22,355 nucleotides of DNA, from assembly GCA_002407905.1 (NCBI GenBank), contig DHPL01000053.1:7071-29425 (forward strand). Direction: 5' to 3'. Positions within the stretch are counted from its first letter, which is position 1. The number at the start of each line of letters is the position of its first letter. Source of the DNA: Anaerolineaceae bacterium UBA5365. Lineage in GTDB: Bacteria > Chloroflexota > Anaerolineae > Anaerolineales > Anaerolineaceae. Of this stretch, positions 1 through 8,838 are shown in pieces. The position numbers were made by a program, and so were the translations under genes. The notes beneath the pieces are model-generated. The model had not been told where the DNA came from. It saw only the letters and a list, made by a program, of their open reading frames with translations, and made no database searches.

Positions 1-2084
1 GCCCGGTTGATTTTCTCGTGGCTGTCTTTCACATCCACGCCGTCCCCATCGCTCAGGAAGCCCAGGCTTCCGCCCTTGCGCACAAACTCAGTGCCCAGGT
101 TGCTGGTCATGATCAGCACAGTGTTCCTAAAGTCCACGATGCGTCCCTGTCCGTCGGTCAGGCGCCCGTCATCCAAAATCTGCAGAAGCGCGTTCCAAAC
201 TTCGGGGTGGGCTTTCTCGATTTCGTCAAAGAGCACTACGCGGTAAGGCCGGCGGCGCACAGCTTCGGTAAGCTGACCGCCTTCCTCGTAGCCCACGTAT
301 CCGGGAGGCGCGCCAAAAAGGCGGCTCACGGTGTGCTGCTCGCGGTACTCACTCATGTCTATGCGCACCAAAGCATCCTCATCGTCAAAGAGGAACTCAG
401 CCAGGGCTTTAGCCAGGTAGGTCTTACCCACACCGGACGGGCCAATGAAAATGAAGCTGCCGCTTGGCCGCCTGGGGTCTTTCAAACCTGAGCGCGCGCG
501 GCGGATCGCGTCCGAAATGGCGCTGATCGCCTCGTCCTGGCCGATGATCTTTTCATGCAAACGGTCTTCCATTTGCAGAAGTTTCTGGCTCTCGCTTTCC
601 AGCAGCTGGGTCACGGGAATGCCCGTCCACTGGTGGATCACCTCGGCAATATCGTCCGAATCAACCACCTCATCCAGTTTTTGTTCTTTTTCCCAGGCCA
701 GCCGTTCAGCGTCAAACTCCTGTTCAAGGCGCAAGCGTTCAGCCTTGATCATCACAGCGCGTTCGTAATCGCGTTCAATGCCGGCTTGTTCCTCGTCATC
801 GGCCATGCGGTCTATGGCGCGTTTTTGGTCGCGCAGGCCCTCCGGCAGCGAGTACAAGGCGACTCGCAGCTTGGCTGCAGCTTCGTCCATCAGGTCGATA
901 GCCTTATCCGGCAGCTTGCGGTCGGTCATGTATCTTGAAGAGAGCTTTGCGGCCGCTTCCAGAGATTCGTCCGAAAGGGTCACCTTGTGGTGCGCCTCAT
1001 AACGGCTGCGCAGGCTGTGCAGCATGGCGATCGTATCGTCGATGCTGGGTTCCTCCACAAAAATCGGGGCAAACCGGCGCTCGAGAGCGGCGTCTTTCTC
1101 GATGTATTTGCGGTATTCGTCCAGAGTTGTTGCGCCTACACACTGCAGGTCGCCGCGGGCCAAAGCTGGCTTCAGCATGTTGGAGGCATCCATGGCGCCT
1201 TGCGCGGCACCCGCGCCAACCACGGTATGCAGTTCATCAATGAACAGGATGATCTCACCGGCTGAGCGCTGAATCTCTTCGATGGATGCCTTAAGGCGTT
1301 CCTCGAACTCGCCTCTAAAGCGGGTTCCGGCAACCATTGCGCCAAGGTCCAGAGCCACTACCATCTTATCGGCGAGCAGCTCAGGTACGTCGTTATTGAC
1401 GATCTTCTGGGCCAAACCTTCCACAATGGCGGTCTTGCCCACACCCGCCTCGCCGATCAGCACCGGATTGTTCTTGGTGCGCCGGCAGAGGATCTGGATC
1501 AGGCGGCTGATCTCAACTTCCCGGCCATAAACCGGGTCCAGTTTGCCATCGCTGGCAGCCTGGGTGAGGTTGCGGCTGTATTTATCCAGGGTTTTATACT
1601 GGCTCTTGCGGCGGTGTTCCGTACCTGTGGAGGAACCGCGCATGTTCATCACGGCTTCCATCACGTTGGCTCGGGTGAGCCCCGCCTCTTCGAAGATGCG
1701 CGCCAGCTGGGTATTCTTTTCAGCCATGATGGCCAAGAATAGGTGTTCGGTGGAAATATACTCATCACCCAGGCGGTTGGCTTCGGTTTTGGCCAGGTCC
1801 ACAACCATCTTGACCCGCGGGGTCAAAAAGATCTGTCCGCTGGGGCCGCCAAAGATGTTCGCTTTGGGGCTGGTGCGCAAAACTTCATCCACCTTATCGG
1901 CGATGTCATCGGGATCTACCTTCAAATCGCCCATTAATTGACCCACCACGCCCTCAGGCTGTTCGATCAGGGCGAGCAAAATGTGTTCTGTATCTACCTG
2001 GTTATGACCGTAACGCTGGATGATCTCGGCAGCGCGTGTAGCCGCATCCTGAGCGCGTTCGGAAAATTTGTCAAATCGCATCAT
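1..2084 (-). CDS. clpC: ClpC-type AAA+ unfoldase, ATP-binding subunit of Clp protease (partial, C-terminus cut by window edge)
   Basis: An unfoldase that feeds proteins to the ClpP protease in the cytosol. The frame stays open for 694 residues and runs off the left edge, so about the last 120-170 residues are missing. Visible parts are a double Clp_N repeat (about 1-150), Walker A GEAGVGKT (211-218), Walker B with D283-E284, a short middle region (about 405-480) ending in WTGIPV, a second Walker A GPSGVGKT (548-555) and Walker B D620-E621. The short M region and an LGF tripeptide (674-676), in the ClpP-docking position of ClpC, argue for ClpC over the disaggregase ClpB, whose M domain is longer and which lacks that loop. 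Two ATGs lie in tandem (2084, 2081). AGGA sits 8 nt before the first, so 2084 is preferred. It is preceded by an 18-bp inverted repeat. Confidence 0.93.
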   Translation of the reverse strand, partial: MMRFDKFSERAQDAATRAAEIIQRYGHNQVDTEHILLALIEQPEGVVGQLMGDLKVDPDDIADKVDEVLRTSPKANIFGGPSGQIFLTPRVKMVVDLAKTEANRLGDEYISTEHLFLAIMAEKNTQLARIFEEAGLTRANVMEAVMNMRGSSTGTEHRRKSQYKTLDKYSRNLTQAASDGKLDPVYGREVEISRLIQILCRRTKNNPVLIGEAGVGKTAIVEGLAQKIVNNDVPELLADKMVVALDLGAMVAGTRFRGEFEERLKASIEEIQRSAGEIILFIDELHTVVGAGAAQGAMDASNMLKPALARGDLQCVGATTLDEYRKYIEKDAALERRFAPIFVEEPSIDDTIAMLHSLRSRYEAHHKVTLSDESLEAAAKLSSRYMTDRKLPDKAIDLMDEAAAKLRVALYSLPEGLRDQKRAIDRMADDEEQAGIERDYERAVMIKAERLRLEQEFDAERLAWEKEQKLDEVVDSDDIAEVIHQWTGIPVTQLLESESQKLLQMEDRLHEKIIGQDEAISAISDAIRRARSGLKDPRRPSGSFIFIGPSGVGKTYLAKALAEFLFDDEDALVRIDMSEYREQHTVSRLFGAPPGYVGYEEGGQLTEAVRRRPYRVVLFDEIEKAHPEVWNALLQILDDGRLTDGQGRIVDFRNTVLIMTSNLGTEFVRKGGSLGFLSDGDGVDVKDSHEKINR

Positions 2085-2103
2085 AATGTTTGTCCTTTTA
2101 TTT

Positions 2104-2121
2104 TTTGCATGGGCATGCAAA
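2104..2121. promoter_or_regulatory. 18-bp inverted repeat in the clpC leader, candidate operator
   Basis: TTTGCATG and CATGCAAA are perfect 8-bp arms separated by GG. The repeat lies about 20-37 bp upstream of the clpC start, at the predicted transcription start. It matches neither CIRCE (the HrcA site) nor the CtsR heptad repeat as I know them. On the clpC transcript it is followed by an A-rich stretch, not U's, so it is not a terminator for that strand. An operator or a 5' leader hairpin is an inference. Confidence 0.45.
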
Positions 2122-2126
2122 GGCCC

Positions 2127-2135
2127 ATTAAAGCA
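2127..2135 (-). promoter_or_regulatory. possible extended -10 promoter for clpC
   Basis: Read on the minus strand the site is TGCTTTAAT, an extended -10 (TGn plus TTTAAT). I see no convincing -35. Transcription would start near 2120, directly at the inverted repeat, which fits a repressor-controlled promoter. Confidence 0.35.
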
Positions 2136-2174
2136 AACTGATGATACCTGCTGACTATAAGAATAGGATAATAA

Positions 2175-3194
2175 TCATAACAGCAGCATCGCGTCGCCAA
2201 AGGAGAAGAAACGGTAGTTCATGGCGATGGCCTGCTGATAGGCCGCCAAAATGCGCTCCCGGCCAGCAAAGGCAGAGACCAGCATCAGCAATGTGCTTTT
2301 GGGCAAGTGGAAATTGGTGATCATCGCATCCACAATTTGGAATTGATAGCCAGGCAATATGTAGAGCCGCGTGTCGCCTGACCAGGGCAATACCTTGCCC
2401 CGCGGGCTTTGCGCCGCAGCGGATTCAAGCGTCCGCACGCTGGTTGTGCCCACAGCGATCACCCTGCCGCCCGCCGATTTGGCAGCATTGATCTTCTCTG
2501 CTGCCCCTGCGTCCAATTCGCACCACTCACTATGGATCTGGTGCTCTCTTGGGTCGGTCTCGGTCACCGGCGCAAAAGTATCCAGTCCTACATGCAAGGT
2601 CAGCTCCGCCACGCCCACTCCCTGGTTCTGCAAAGCAGCCAATAATTGGGGAGTGAAATGCAAGCCTGCCGTTGGCGCGGCAGCAGAGCCGGGCGCCTGG
2701 TTATAAACGGTCTGGTACCGCTCCGGGTCCCCTTGATAAGCATGGATGTAGGGCGGTAAAGGCATGTGCCCGGCCTGGTTGTAATAAAACTCGATCGGCT
2801 GGGCGAAGCGCAGCAGGCGCCTGCTGCCGCCAAGGTCCGCCAGCACGTCCACCTCAGGACCCTGTTCCACCTGCAGCAGGGTGCCGGGTTTAATGTTCTT
2901 TCCGCCAACCAAGCCTTCCCAGTTGCCATCCTTTTGCTTGCGCAAAAGCAGCAATTCCGCCTTGCCCCCACTGGGCAATTTGCGGGCATAGAAACGGGCC
3001 GGGATCACCCGGGTGCGGTTGATCACCAAGAGGTCGTTCGGGCGGAGGAAATCCCCAAACTCAAAAAAATGCCGGTGTTCCAGGCCTGGCTTAGCCCGGT
3101 CCAGCACCATCAGGCGGGAACGATCGCGGGGTTCAGCCGGCACCTGAGCGATCCGCTCAGGCGGCAGCTCGTAATCAAAGTCGCTGGTTTGCAT
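2175..3194 (-). CDS. queA: S-adenosylmethionine:tRNA ribosyltransferase-isomerase QueA
   Basis: QueA transfers and isomerises the ribosyl group of SAM onto preQ1 at the tRNA wobble base, giving epoxyqueuosine. The 339-residue protein is full length for the family. It shows the family signatures MPLPPYI, GSAAAPTAGLHFT, LHVGLDTFAPV, RVIAVGTTSVRTLES, ITNFHLPKSTLLMLVSAFAG and, at the C-terminus, YRFFSFGDAM. A TTG at 3197 is also in frame, but the ATG at 3194 is preferred because it overlaps the ruvB stop codon by one base (TGATG), a translational-coupling arrangement, and no independent Shine-Dalgarno site is evident. The ruvB-queA order is common in bacteria, often followed by tgt, which is not present here. 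Confidence 0.96.
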   Translation of the reverse strand: MQTSDFDYELPPERIAQVPAEPRDRSRLMVLDRAKPGLEHRHFFEFGDFLRPNDLLVINRTRVIPARFYARKLPSGGKAELLLLRKQKDGNWEGLVGGKNIKPGTLLQVEQGPEVDVLADLGGSRRLLRFAQPIEFYYNQAGHMPLPPYIHAYQGDPERYQTVYNQAPGSAAAPTAGLHFTPQLLAALQNQGVGVAELTLHVGLDTFAPVTETDPREHQIHSEWCELDAGAAEKINAAKSAGGRVIAVGTTSVRTLESAAAQSPRGKVLPWSGDTRLYILPGYQFQIVDAMITNFHLPKSTLLMLVSAFAGRERILAAYQQAIAMNYRFFSFGDAMLLL

Positions 3195-4240
3195 CAAGCG
3201 GTGCTGTCGCCAAAAAGTTGGGGTTGGGGCTTATTGTCCGGGTAAACCTTGCCAAAATGCTCATAAGCAAGCTTCGTGGCCACGCGCCCCTGGCCGGTGC
3301 GGTCCAAATAGCCCAATTGAAGGAGGTAGGGCTCCACCACATCCATAATCGTGTCTGCCTCTTCCGAAAGCGAGGCCGCGATCGTGTTCAGGCCCACCGG
3401 CCCGCCGTTGTATTTATCCAGGATGGTCAAAAGCACCCGTCGATCCAGGTCGTCCAGGCCCACGCTGTCGATATTGAGCATATCCAATGCGGCGTGCGCA
3501 ACGGGCTCCGTGATCTTCCCGTCCGCGCGTACCTCAGCGTAATCGCGCACCCGGCGCAGCATACGCAGGGCGATCCGCGGCGTACCACGTGCCCGCCGGG
3601 CGACCTCGTAAATACCCATTTCGTCATAGGGCACCTGAAGCAAACCAGCTCCCCGGCGCACGATGGCGGCCAAACTTTCCTGATCGTAATAATCTAGGCG
3701 GAAAATAGCCCCGAAGCGCGCGCGTAAAGGCGCGGTGAGCAGAGCCAGGCGGGTAGTTGCCCCAACCACCGTGAACCGAGGCAATTTCAAGCGCACGCTC
3801 TTGGCAGCCGGGCCCTTGCCGATGATGATATCCAGGGCGTAGTCTTCCATGGCGGGGTAGAGGATCTCTTCGACCTGCCGGCCCAAGCGATGCACTTCAT
3901 CGATGAAGAGTACGTCCCCAGCCCGCAGGTTGGTAAGGATGGCAGCCAGGTCTCCGGCACGCTCAATGGCCGGGCCGGAGGTGATCTTGATGTTCACCCC
4001 CATCTCGGTGGCCAGAATGTGGGCCAGCGTGGTTTTGCCCAACCCGGGAGGGCCGTAAAACAGCACGTGTTCCAGGGCTTCCTTGCGCGCCTTAGCTGCT
4101 TTGATCTGGATGATCAGGTTTTCCTTGACCTGGTTTTGGCCGATCATATCGTTCAGGCTCTTAGGCCTCAGCGCCGTATCGGCTACATCCTCGCTTTTCC
4201 GCTTCCGGTCGAGTACGTTCTCGTCGTCTTTTTCAGTCAT
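3194..4240 (-). CDS. ruvB: Holliday junction branch-migration ATPase RuvB
   Basis: RuvB is the hexameric AAA+ motor that, with RuvA, drives branch migration of Holliday junctions in recombinational repair. The 348 residues cover the whole family. They include the N-terminal [12 protein letters not shown] segment, Walker A GPPGLGKT (63-70), Walker B with D114-E115 in LFIDEVHR, the sensor region GATTR, the [19 protein letters not shown] lid, and the C-terminal winged-helix domain ending in the [20 protein letters not shown] type of sequence. The N-terminus is slightly longer than usual, acidic and lysine-rich. The ATG at 4240 is only 7 nt after a perfect TATAAT and has no clear Shine-Dalgarno, so the mRNA may be leaderless. 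Its stop overlaps the queA start. ruvA and ruvC are not in the window. Confidence 0.97.
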   Translation of the reverse strand: MTEKDDENVLDRKRKSEDVADTALRPKSLNDMIGQNQVKENLIIQIKAAKARKEALEHVLFYGPPGLGKTTLAHILATEMGVNIKITSGPAIERAGDLAAILTNLRAGDVLFIDEVHRLGRQVEEILYPAMEDYALDIIIGKGPAAKSVRLKLPRFTVVGATTRLALLTAPLRARFGAIFRLDYYDQESLAAIVRRGAGLLQVPYDEMGIYEVARRARGTPRIALRMLRRVRDYAEVRADGKITEPVAHAALDMLNIDSVGLDDLDRRVLLTILDKYNGGPVGLNTIAASLSEEADTIMDVVEPYLLQLGYLDRTGQGRVATKLAYEHFGKVYPDNKPQPQLFGDSTA

Positions 4241-4247
4241 CTGCTTG

Positions 4248-4253
4248 ATTATA
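4248..4253 (-). promoter_or_regulatory. -10 box of ruvB, near-leaderless
   Basis: TATAAT on the minus strand ends 7 nt before the ruvB ATG, so transcription should begin at or within a base or two of the start codon. No good -35 is seen at 16-18 bp spacing. Confidence 0.55.
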
Positions 4254-4315
4254 CCTGTGCCCTAAGGCCGCGTGCCTGGAATTGGCTGGGGCGGTCTTTC
4301 AGCGCTTCCTCGAGG

Positions 4316-4321
4316 TATAAT
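4316..4321 (+). promoter_or_regulatory. -10 box of the glycosyltransferase gene
   Basis: TATAAT lies 19 nt before the ATG at 4341, giving a predicted leader of about 12 nt. With the ruvB box it forms a divergent promoter pair inside a 100-bp gap. No consensus -35 is visible. Confidence 0.5.
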
Positions 4322-4340
4322 TCCGCCCAGCGAGGCCCTT

Positions 4341-5291
4341 ATGCAAAAATTATCCATCGTCATTCCGGTCTACAACGAAGAGCAGAACCTGCCCGAATTA
4401 TGGGGGCAGATCCGCGCGGCGGTCGAGCCCCTGGGCATGCCCTGGGACGCGACCTTCGTGGACGATGGCTCCCGGGATGGGAGCGTGGCCGTACTCCGTG
4501 GCCTGCAAGTTGCGGATCCGAAACATGTGCGCGTGGTGGTGCTCAACCGGAATTACGGCCAAACCGCCGCGATCAGCGCCGGCATTGACCACAGCGATGG
4601 CGATATCGTGGTCCTGATGGATAGCGACCTGCAGAACGACCCCGCCGATATCCCCAACCTGCTGGCTGAGCTTGACAAAGGCTACGACGTTGTCAGCGGA
4701 TGGCGGAAGGACCGCCAGGATAACGCGCTCACCCGCAACCTGCCCAGCCGCTGGGCAAATTGGCTGATCTCCAAGGTCACCGGTGTAGAACTGCATGATT
4801 ATGGGTGCACGCTCAAGGCTTACCGGCGCGAGATTTTGGACAAGGTGAAGCTTTACGGAGAGATGCACCGCTTTATCCCGGTATACGCCCATGCCGCGGG
4901 CGCCAAAGTGGGCGAGATCGTGGTTCAGCACCACGCCCGGAAACACGGCAAAGCCAATTACGGCCTGGAACGGATCTTCAAGGTCATCCTGGACCTGATC
5001 ACCGTGAAGTTCCTGATGAGCTATTCCAAGAAGCCGATTTACCTCTTCGGCGGCGTTGGGCTGATCTTGATGGCCATCAGCGTAGTCGTCCTGCTCTGGC
5101 TGGCAATCCGGCGGGTGGCTGCGGGGATTTCAGTTTTAGGCTCACCATTTTTCCAGATCAGTGTGATGATGTTCATCCTTGGGTTTTTAGCTATTCTGCT
5201 CGGCCTGATCGCGGAGTTGCTCATCCGCACCTATTACGAGGCGCAGGGAAAACCGACCTACAACGTCCGCGAAGTTATTCAGACCAAATAA
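4341..5291 (+). CDS. family 2 glycosyltransferase, DPM1/GtrB-like, with two C-terminal membrane helices
   Basis: It probably transfers a sugar from a nucleotide donor to a polyprenyl-phosphate carrier at the inner face of the membrane. The 316-residue protein begins with the GT-A signature LSIVIPVYNEEQNL and carries DDGSRDGS (41-48), NYGQTAAISAG (71-81) and the metal-binding DSD (94-96) followed by LQNDP. The C-terminus has two hydrophobic helices (about 233-256 and 271-296), the usual layout of the GtrB/ArnC/DPM subfamily. The frame is open upstream to a GTG near 4272, but that extension is not GT-like and would start upstream of the TATAAT box, so the ATG at 4341 is chosen. It converges on a membrane glycan-type operon. 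The sugar and acceptor cannot be read from the sequence. Confidence 0.92.
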   Translation: MQKLSIVIPVYNEEQNLPELWGQIRAAVEPLGMPWDATFVDDGSRDGSVAVLRGLQVADPKHVRVVVLNRNYGQTAAISAGIDHSDGDIVVLMDSDLQNDPADIPNLLAELDKGYDVVSGWRKDRQDNALTRNLPSRWANWLISKVTGVELHDYGCTLKAYRREILDKVKLYGEMHRFIPVYAHAAGAKVGEIVVQHHARKHGKANYGLERIFKVILDLITVKFLMSYSKKPIYLFGGVGLILMAISVVVLLWLAIRRVAAGISVLGSPFFQISVMMFILGFLAILLGLIAELLIRTYYEAQGKPTYNVREVIQTK

Positions 5292-5324
5292 TTCGATTAA
5301 TTACAATTGAAATAGGGCAGCCGG

Positions 5325-7277
5325 CTAAGGGGCGGATCTGATTGCTTTAAGGGCTTCGATGAGATCGGTCCTCCCACGAGGAACCAGCAGATTGACTTCC
5401 CCGTTTTGCCAGCTGAGTACCGGTTCATAAGAATCCAGGATCTCGTACAAAACGAGCTTCTTCCAGGCATTATTTTCCGCCGCGAATGATTGGCGTTCAT
5501 TCTGCAATCCGATGCCAACCGGGTCCAGAACGATCGCGCTGAAGTCTTTGGCCTCCAGATGCCCAACGAATTTATCCAGATAGGCGCGGTTGTTCCCCAT
5601 GGCCATTTCCATCAGGAAAACCTTCTCGTAATCCGGATAGACCGATACCCCGGGCAATTCGCCAAAGCTGAGCAGCTGGCGCTCACTGATGAAAAGCACA
5701 TCGCCTGGTTCGTCCTGGACTAGCTGCAAGGCCTGACGTAATTCCGCCAATTCAGCCCGATTGATGCTCTGGTCAGGCCATGCCCAGCCGGCGGAAGAAA
5801 GAAAAGCAAAAAAGACGGGCACCGCCGCGCCCAGCAACAAGGCAAGCCCGGGTTTGATATATGTAAACTCTGCCTGGTTGGCCCCAGCGCTCTCAGGCGT
5901 GTACCCGCCCAGCAGCAAACTGCCGGAAATCAGCGCCCAGAAGACCAGGAAGCCATCCAGGTTATGCAAGTCGCCCCCGCCGCCGATCTTCAGGCTCACT
6001 AGAATCCCGCCGCCAAAAAAGGCCAGCAAAATGCCGCCCAGGCCCAGCCAGCGCAGCCAGTGCAGCCGGCGGCCAAGGCCACCGCGCCAGGCCTGCCAAA
6101 GCAGGATCATTGCCGGCAGCATTACCAGGAGTATTCCGGGCAGGATACCCAGGAAGAAGGTAGCATTCGGCAGAAGCCGGCTCCAGAGTAAGGCTGAAGA
6201 AAAAGCCGAATCAAAATAGGCAGGGGGTTCCCCGGAAAGCTGCATGTAAACCTGCTTGGCAGCCCAGCCTACAGCCAGCCCCAGTACCGTCCAAATCATC
6301 GGCCAGGATAGGTACTTCAGCCAATTTCTCTCACCTAGAGGCTCGTCCAGCAGGTACAGGCTCACGGCCAGCAGAGCCGGTGCTGGAATCCAGTTTACCC
6401 GGCTGATCCCAGCCCAAACGGAGGCCAGCAGCCCGAATATCAATGTCTGCACTGGCCGCTCGCGTTTGTAGCCCAAAAGCACCAGCAGCACGCAGACCAT
6501 CAGGTGGTAGTAAACTGCTCCCTGGAAGAAGAAAAGCACCAGCGCGAGTACCAGCCAACCCAACTTCAATTGGCTGCGCTGGCCCCAACGCCGGGCGAGC
6601 GCCCAGGCTCCGAGTGCGGTCATGCCCAGCCAGAGCAACACCTGCCATATGCGGTGCAGGAGGATGCTGGTGCTGCCAAAGGCAAAGGGCAGCGCCTGCA
6701 TCAGATAGCGGCTGGGGTGCAGCACGGGCAAAGGCAGGCTGCGCCCGTAAACCTGGCGGGCAAAAAAGGTGGACGCGTTGTAATACCGCGAACCCTCAGA
6801 CCAGCCCAAGGAGAAAGGCGTGCTTTGGATGCTGGGCAGGTAACTGGCAAGTTTATATAAGCCGCCCAAAAGCAGCATCACCAGCATGAACTGGGTGTAC
6901 AGCGATGTGTCTTCATCCCGGGAGGCCAGGAAAACCGCCCCTGCTCCGGCAAACAGGTATGCCAGCAAAAAACGCCCCGAACTGCTGCCAAATACCTGCC
7001 AGGGCAGAGTATAGAAGAGCAAGATCAGCACGATGGCTTTCAGTACCGTGCCTGGCCAGATCCAATTCGGGCCTACCAAGAGCGGCAATGCGATCCGCTC
7101 AGTCTTTAAGGGTTTCCTCAGGAATGCGAAAGCCAAAACAGCCGCCGCGAGAACGAGTGCAACTGCCGCGAACCAAAACCCGCGATGATGCCGGTTTTCA
7201 AACAGGTACCAGGCTGCGATCGCCGCAACGCCAAGCAAGTAATCCCGCAGGAAGGGCTTAAGCCTGGTCAGGGCCAT
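5325..7277 (-). CDS. large polytopic membrane protein, possibly a GT-C-type glycosyltransferase
   Basis: This 650-residue protein has about a dozen hydrophobic segments across residues 1-490 and a soluble C-terminal part of about 150 residues. That tail is acidic and looks folded (for example GDVLFISERQLLSFGELPGV). The plan resembles polytopic GT-C/mannosyltransferase-like proteins that use polyprenyl-phosphate sugars, but I do not see a diagnostic family motif, so the function is an inference from topology and context. The ATG at 7277 has GAGG 7 nt upstream. The start lies inside the preceding flippase-like gene (20-bp overlap), so the two are co-transcribed and probably translationally coupled. 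It converges with the glycosyltransferase gene across 33 bp with no obvious terminator. Confidence 0.8.
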   Translation of the reverse strand: MALTRLKPFLRDYLLGVAAIAAWYLFENRHHRGFWFAAVALVLAAAVLAFAFLRKPLKTERIALPLLVGPNWIWPGTVLKAIVLILLFYTLPWQVFGSSSGRFLLAYLFAGAGAVFLASRDEDTSLYTQFMLVMLLLGGLYKLASYLPSIQSTPFSLGWSEGSRYYNASTFFARQVYGRSLPLPVLHPSRYLMQALPFAFGSTSILLHRIWQVLLWLGMTALGAWALARRWGQRSQLKLGWLVLALVLFFFQGAVYYHLMVCVLLVLLGYKRERPVQTLIFGLLASVWAGISRVNWIPAPALLAVSLYLLDEPLGERNWLKYLSWPMIWTVLGLAVGWAAKQVYMQLSGEPPAYFDSAFSSALLWSRLLPNATFFLGILPGILLVMLPAMILLWQAWRGGLGRRLHWLRWLGLGGILLAFFGGGILVSLKIGGGGDLHNLDGFLVFWALISGSLLLGGYTPESAGANQAEFTYIKPGLALLLGAAVPVFFAFLSSAGWAWPDQSINRAELAELRQALQLVQDEPGDVLFISERQLLSFGELPGVSVYPDYEKVFLMEMAMGNNRAYLDKFVGHLEAKDFSAIVLDPVGIGLQNERQSFAAENNAWKKLVLYEILDSYEPVLSWQNGEVNLLVPRGRTDLIEALKAIRSAP

Positions 7278-8181
7278 CTGCCTGCCTCATATCTTTCGTT
7301 CCGCCCATCACCGAGCCCAGGAACAATGCCCCGGGCAGGCTGCCGACCACCTGAATCACGCGCATCAGCAAGGCGATACTCAGGCCGGTACTCGGGCTCA
7401 GGCCCCCCAGCAGGCTGAAGATATTGCTGATGGAAAGCTCCTGTAAGCCCAGTCCGTTAATGGAGATAGGAACCAATGTAATAAAGTAAACCAGCGACCA
7501 AAGCCCCGCGATCAGGAAGAAGGGCATCCGTTCCCCAAACCCCTCGATCAGGACCGTCAGGATCAGGTAGAGGCAGGCCTGATGAACCAGAGTGAAAAGC
7601 AGGGCCTGCAGCAACAGGCGCGGGTGCTTGAGCCAATAACGCAGATTATCCCCAACCTTCCCTAAAGACTGCCGGATTTTTTGCCCCAGACCAGCGAACA
7701 GAGCCGTGCTCTGCAAAGCGCCGCCGGCTTGCAGTTTGCTCAAGGCTGGCAAACTGAAGGGCAAGGCCAGGCTCATACCCGTCATGCCGATCAAGCGGTC
7801 TGCCACTAGAGAAGCTGCCGCTAAATGCCCATCGATGCCTAATCGCACAGCCCCTGCCAGGCGTGCCAGGTCGCCGCCGATGGTTGTTGGCAGCACGTTG
7901 GCCGCGAATAGCCCGGTAAAGGTCAGCCGCAGGCTATCGCGCCAGGCTACTTTCGGTTGGCTGATGCTTAGGAGCGTATGCCAGCGCCCCCAGGTTGCCA
8001 GACGGGAGATAAAAATAAGAGCCAGGCAGGCTGCCACACGCCAGGCTTCCAGGCTTTTAAGCTGCTGCCACACCTTCGCCCAAACCTGATCCGAAAAAAT
8101 GACCGCGAGAATCAGCACCGAAAGTAATGAACCCCCAATGCGCACGATCAGATTCCAGTTGATTTTCTTTGGTTTTTGCAT
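7258..8181 (-). CDS. lysylphosphatidylglycerol synthase TM region/UPF0104 family membrane protein (AglD-like)
   Basis: This is a 307-residue integral membrane protein with about 7-8 predicted helices. The family signature is seen at residues 89-107 (TGLFAANVLPTTIGGDLARL), followed by a DRLIG motif near 128-132, both typical of the LPG_synthase_TM/UPF0104 family. Members include the membrane half of MprF and archaeal AglD; free-standing forms are commonly found beside glycosyltransferases and are thought to act in lipid or glycan transfer or flipping. No aminoacyl-transferase domain is attached, so it is not a complete MprF. It heads a two-gene minus operon with the large membrane protein. The ATG at 8181 lacks a good Shine-Dalgarno; a TATAAT lies about 20 bp upstream. 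Confidence 0.85.
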   Translation of the reverse strand: MQKPKKINWNLIVRIGGSLLSVLILAVIFSDQVWAKVWQQLKSLEAWRVAACLALIFISRLATWGRWHTLLSISQPKVAWRDSLRLTFTGLFAANVLPTTIGGDLARLAGAVRLGIDGHLAAASLVADRLIGMTGMSLALPFSLPALSKLQAGGALQSTALFAGLGQKIRQSLGKVGDNLRYWLKHPRLLLQALLFTLVHQACLYLILTVLIEGFGERMPFFLIAGLWSLVYFITLVPISINGLGLQELSISNIFSLLGGLSPSTGLSIALLMRVIQVVGSLPGALFLGSVMGGTKDMRQADGPDQA

Positions 8182-8200
8182 ATTAAGTCAGCAAAACTGC

Positions 8201-8206
8201 ATTATA
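8201..8206 (-). promoter_or_regulatory. -10 box of the UPF0104 membrane protein operon
   Basis: Minus-strand TATAAT, directly preceded by TG, lies 19 nt before the ATG at 8181 and predicts a leader of about 12 nt with no Shine-Dalgarno site. The -35 is weak. Confidence 0.45.
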
Positions 8207-8228
8207 CATCAGCGACCAGGGCAATATT

Positions 8229-8237
8229 TGTTAGAAT
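8229..8237 (+). promoter_or_regulatory. extended -10 promoter of the flavin-reductase-led gene run
   Basis: TGTTAGAAT matches the extended -10 form (TGn plus TAGAAT) and lies 36 bp before the ATG at 8274. With the box at 8201-8206 it makes a divergent promoter region. It may drive the long plus-strand gene run. Confidence 0.5.
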
Positions 8238-8273
8238 AACCGGGGGAAACTGTTCACCCCCAGAGAGGATAAC

Positions 8274-8801
8274 ATGGAATTACTCAGCATCGATCCCCGC
8301 GAATTTCAGCTGCGTCCGCACGAAGCCTTTAACTACCGCGCCCTCCTGCTCACAGCCGGGTCCTTCGAAGAAGGTAAATTTAATACCATGACCATCGGCT
8401 GGGGTTTCACCGGCACCATGTGGTCGGAGCCCATGATGGTGGTCGCCGTGCGGCCCACCCGCTACACCTTCGGTTTCATGGAAAACTACCCGGATTTCAC
8501 CGTGACTGCCTTCCCAAAGACTTACCAGCGCGACCTGAACATCCTTGGCACCCGTTCCGGACGGGATGGCGACAAACTGGCCCAAACCAATTTGCACGCG
8601 GTGGCGGCCAAACATGTTGGCGCCCCAACTTTTGCAGAGGCTGAACTTTCGGTGGAGTGTAAAAAGCTCTATTGGGTGGACCTGGACCCCAAGCATTTCC
8701 TGGACCCCGCTATCCATAAGCTCTACGAGCTGAAGGACTATCATCGCATCTATTACGGTCGGATCGAAGCAATTTACGGGACCGTCGAATACAAAGCCTG
8801 A
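8274..8801 (+). CDS. flavin reductase-like (DIM6/NTAB) domain protein
   Basis: A 175-residue FMN-binding split-barrel protein of the DIM6/NTAB flavin reductase family. Family features are NTMTIGWG (37-44), the WSEP segment followed by AVRPTRYTFGFM, a strand reading FTVTAFP, and GTRSGRDGDKL. The conserved Cys lies in ECKKLYWVDLDP near 127. Such proteins bind FMN and reduce flavin or act as NAD(P)H-linked oxidoreductases, and many annotated members have unknown substrates. The ATG at 8274 follows GAGG at good spacing. It is separated from the next gene by 37 bp. There is no obvious biochemical link to the mutase subunit downstream. Confidence 0.88.
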   Translation: MELLSIDPREFQLRPHEAFNYRALLLTAGSFEEGKFNTMTIGWGFTGTMWSEPMMVVAVRPTRYTFGFMENYPDFTVTAFPKTYQRDLNILGTRSGRDGDKLAQTNLHAVAAKHVGAPTFAEAELSVECKKLYWVDLDPKHFLDPAIHKLYELKDYHRIYYGRIEAIYGTVEYKA

Positions 8802-8838
8802 TACACTTAATTAATGCCCTTTACCTGGAGGATTTTTG

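Noticed and set aside
18..491. 157-residue plus-strand open frame at the left end
   Set aside because: It lies antisense to the ClpC coding frame, which shows unmistakable AAA+ motifs across the same bases; the plus frame has no recognisable domain.
1..2084. Possible frameshift in the Clp ATPase
   Set aside because: Both Walker A motifs, both Walker B motifs and the left-edge codons all fall in the same reading frame as the start, so the frame is intact.
2104..2121. CIRCE or CtsR operator
   Set aside because: The arms and spacing do not match TTAGCACTC-N9-GAGTGCTAA or the GGTCAAA heptad repeats.
2766..3245. 159-residue plus-strand open frame across queA
   Set aside because: It is antisense to queA, whose family motifs are continuous on the minus strand.
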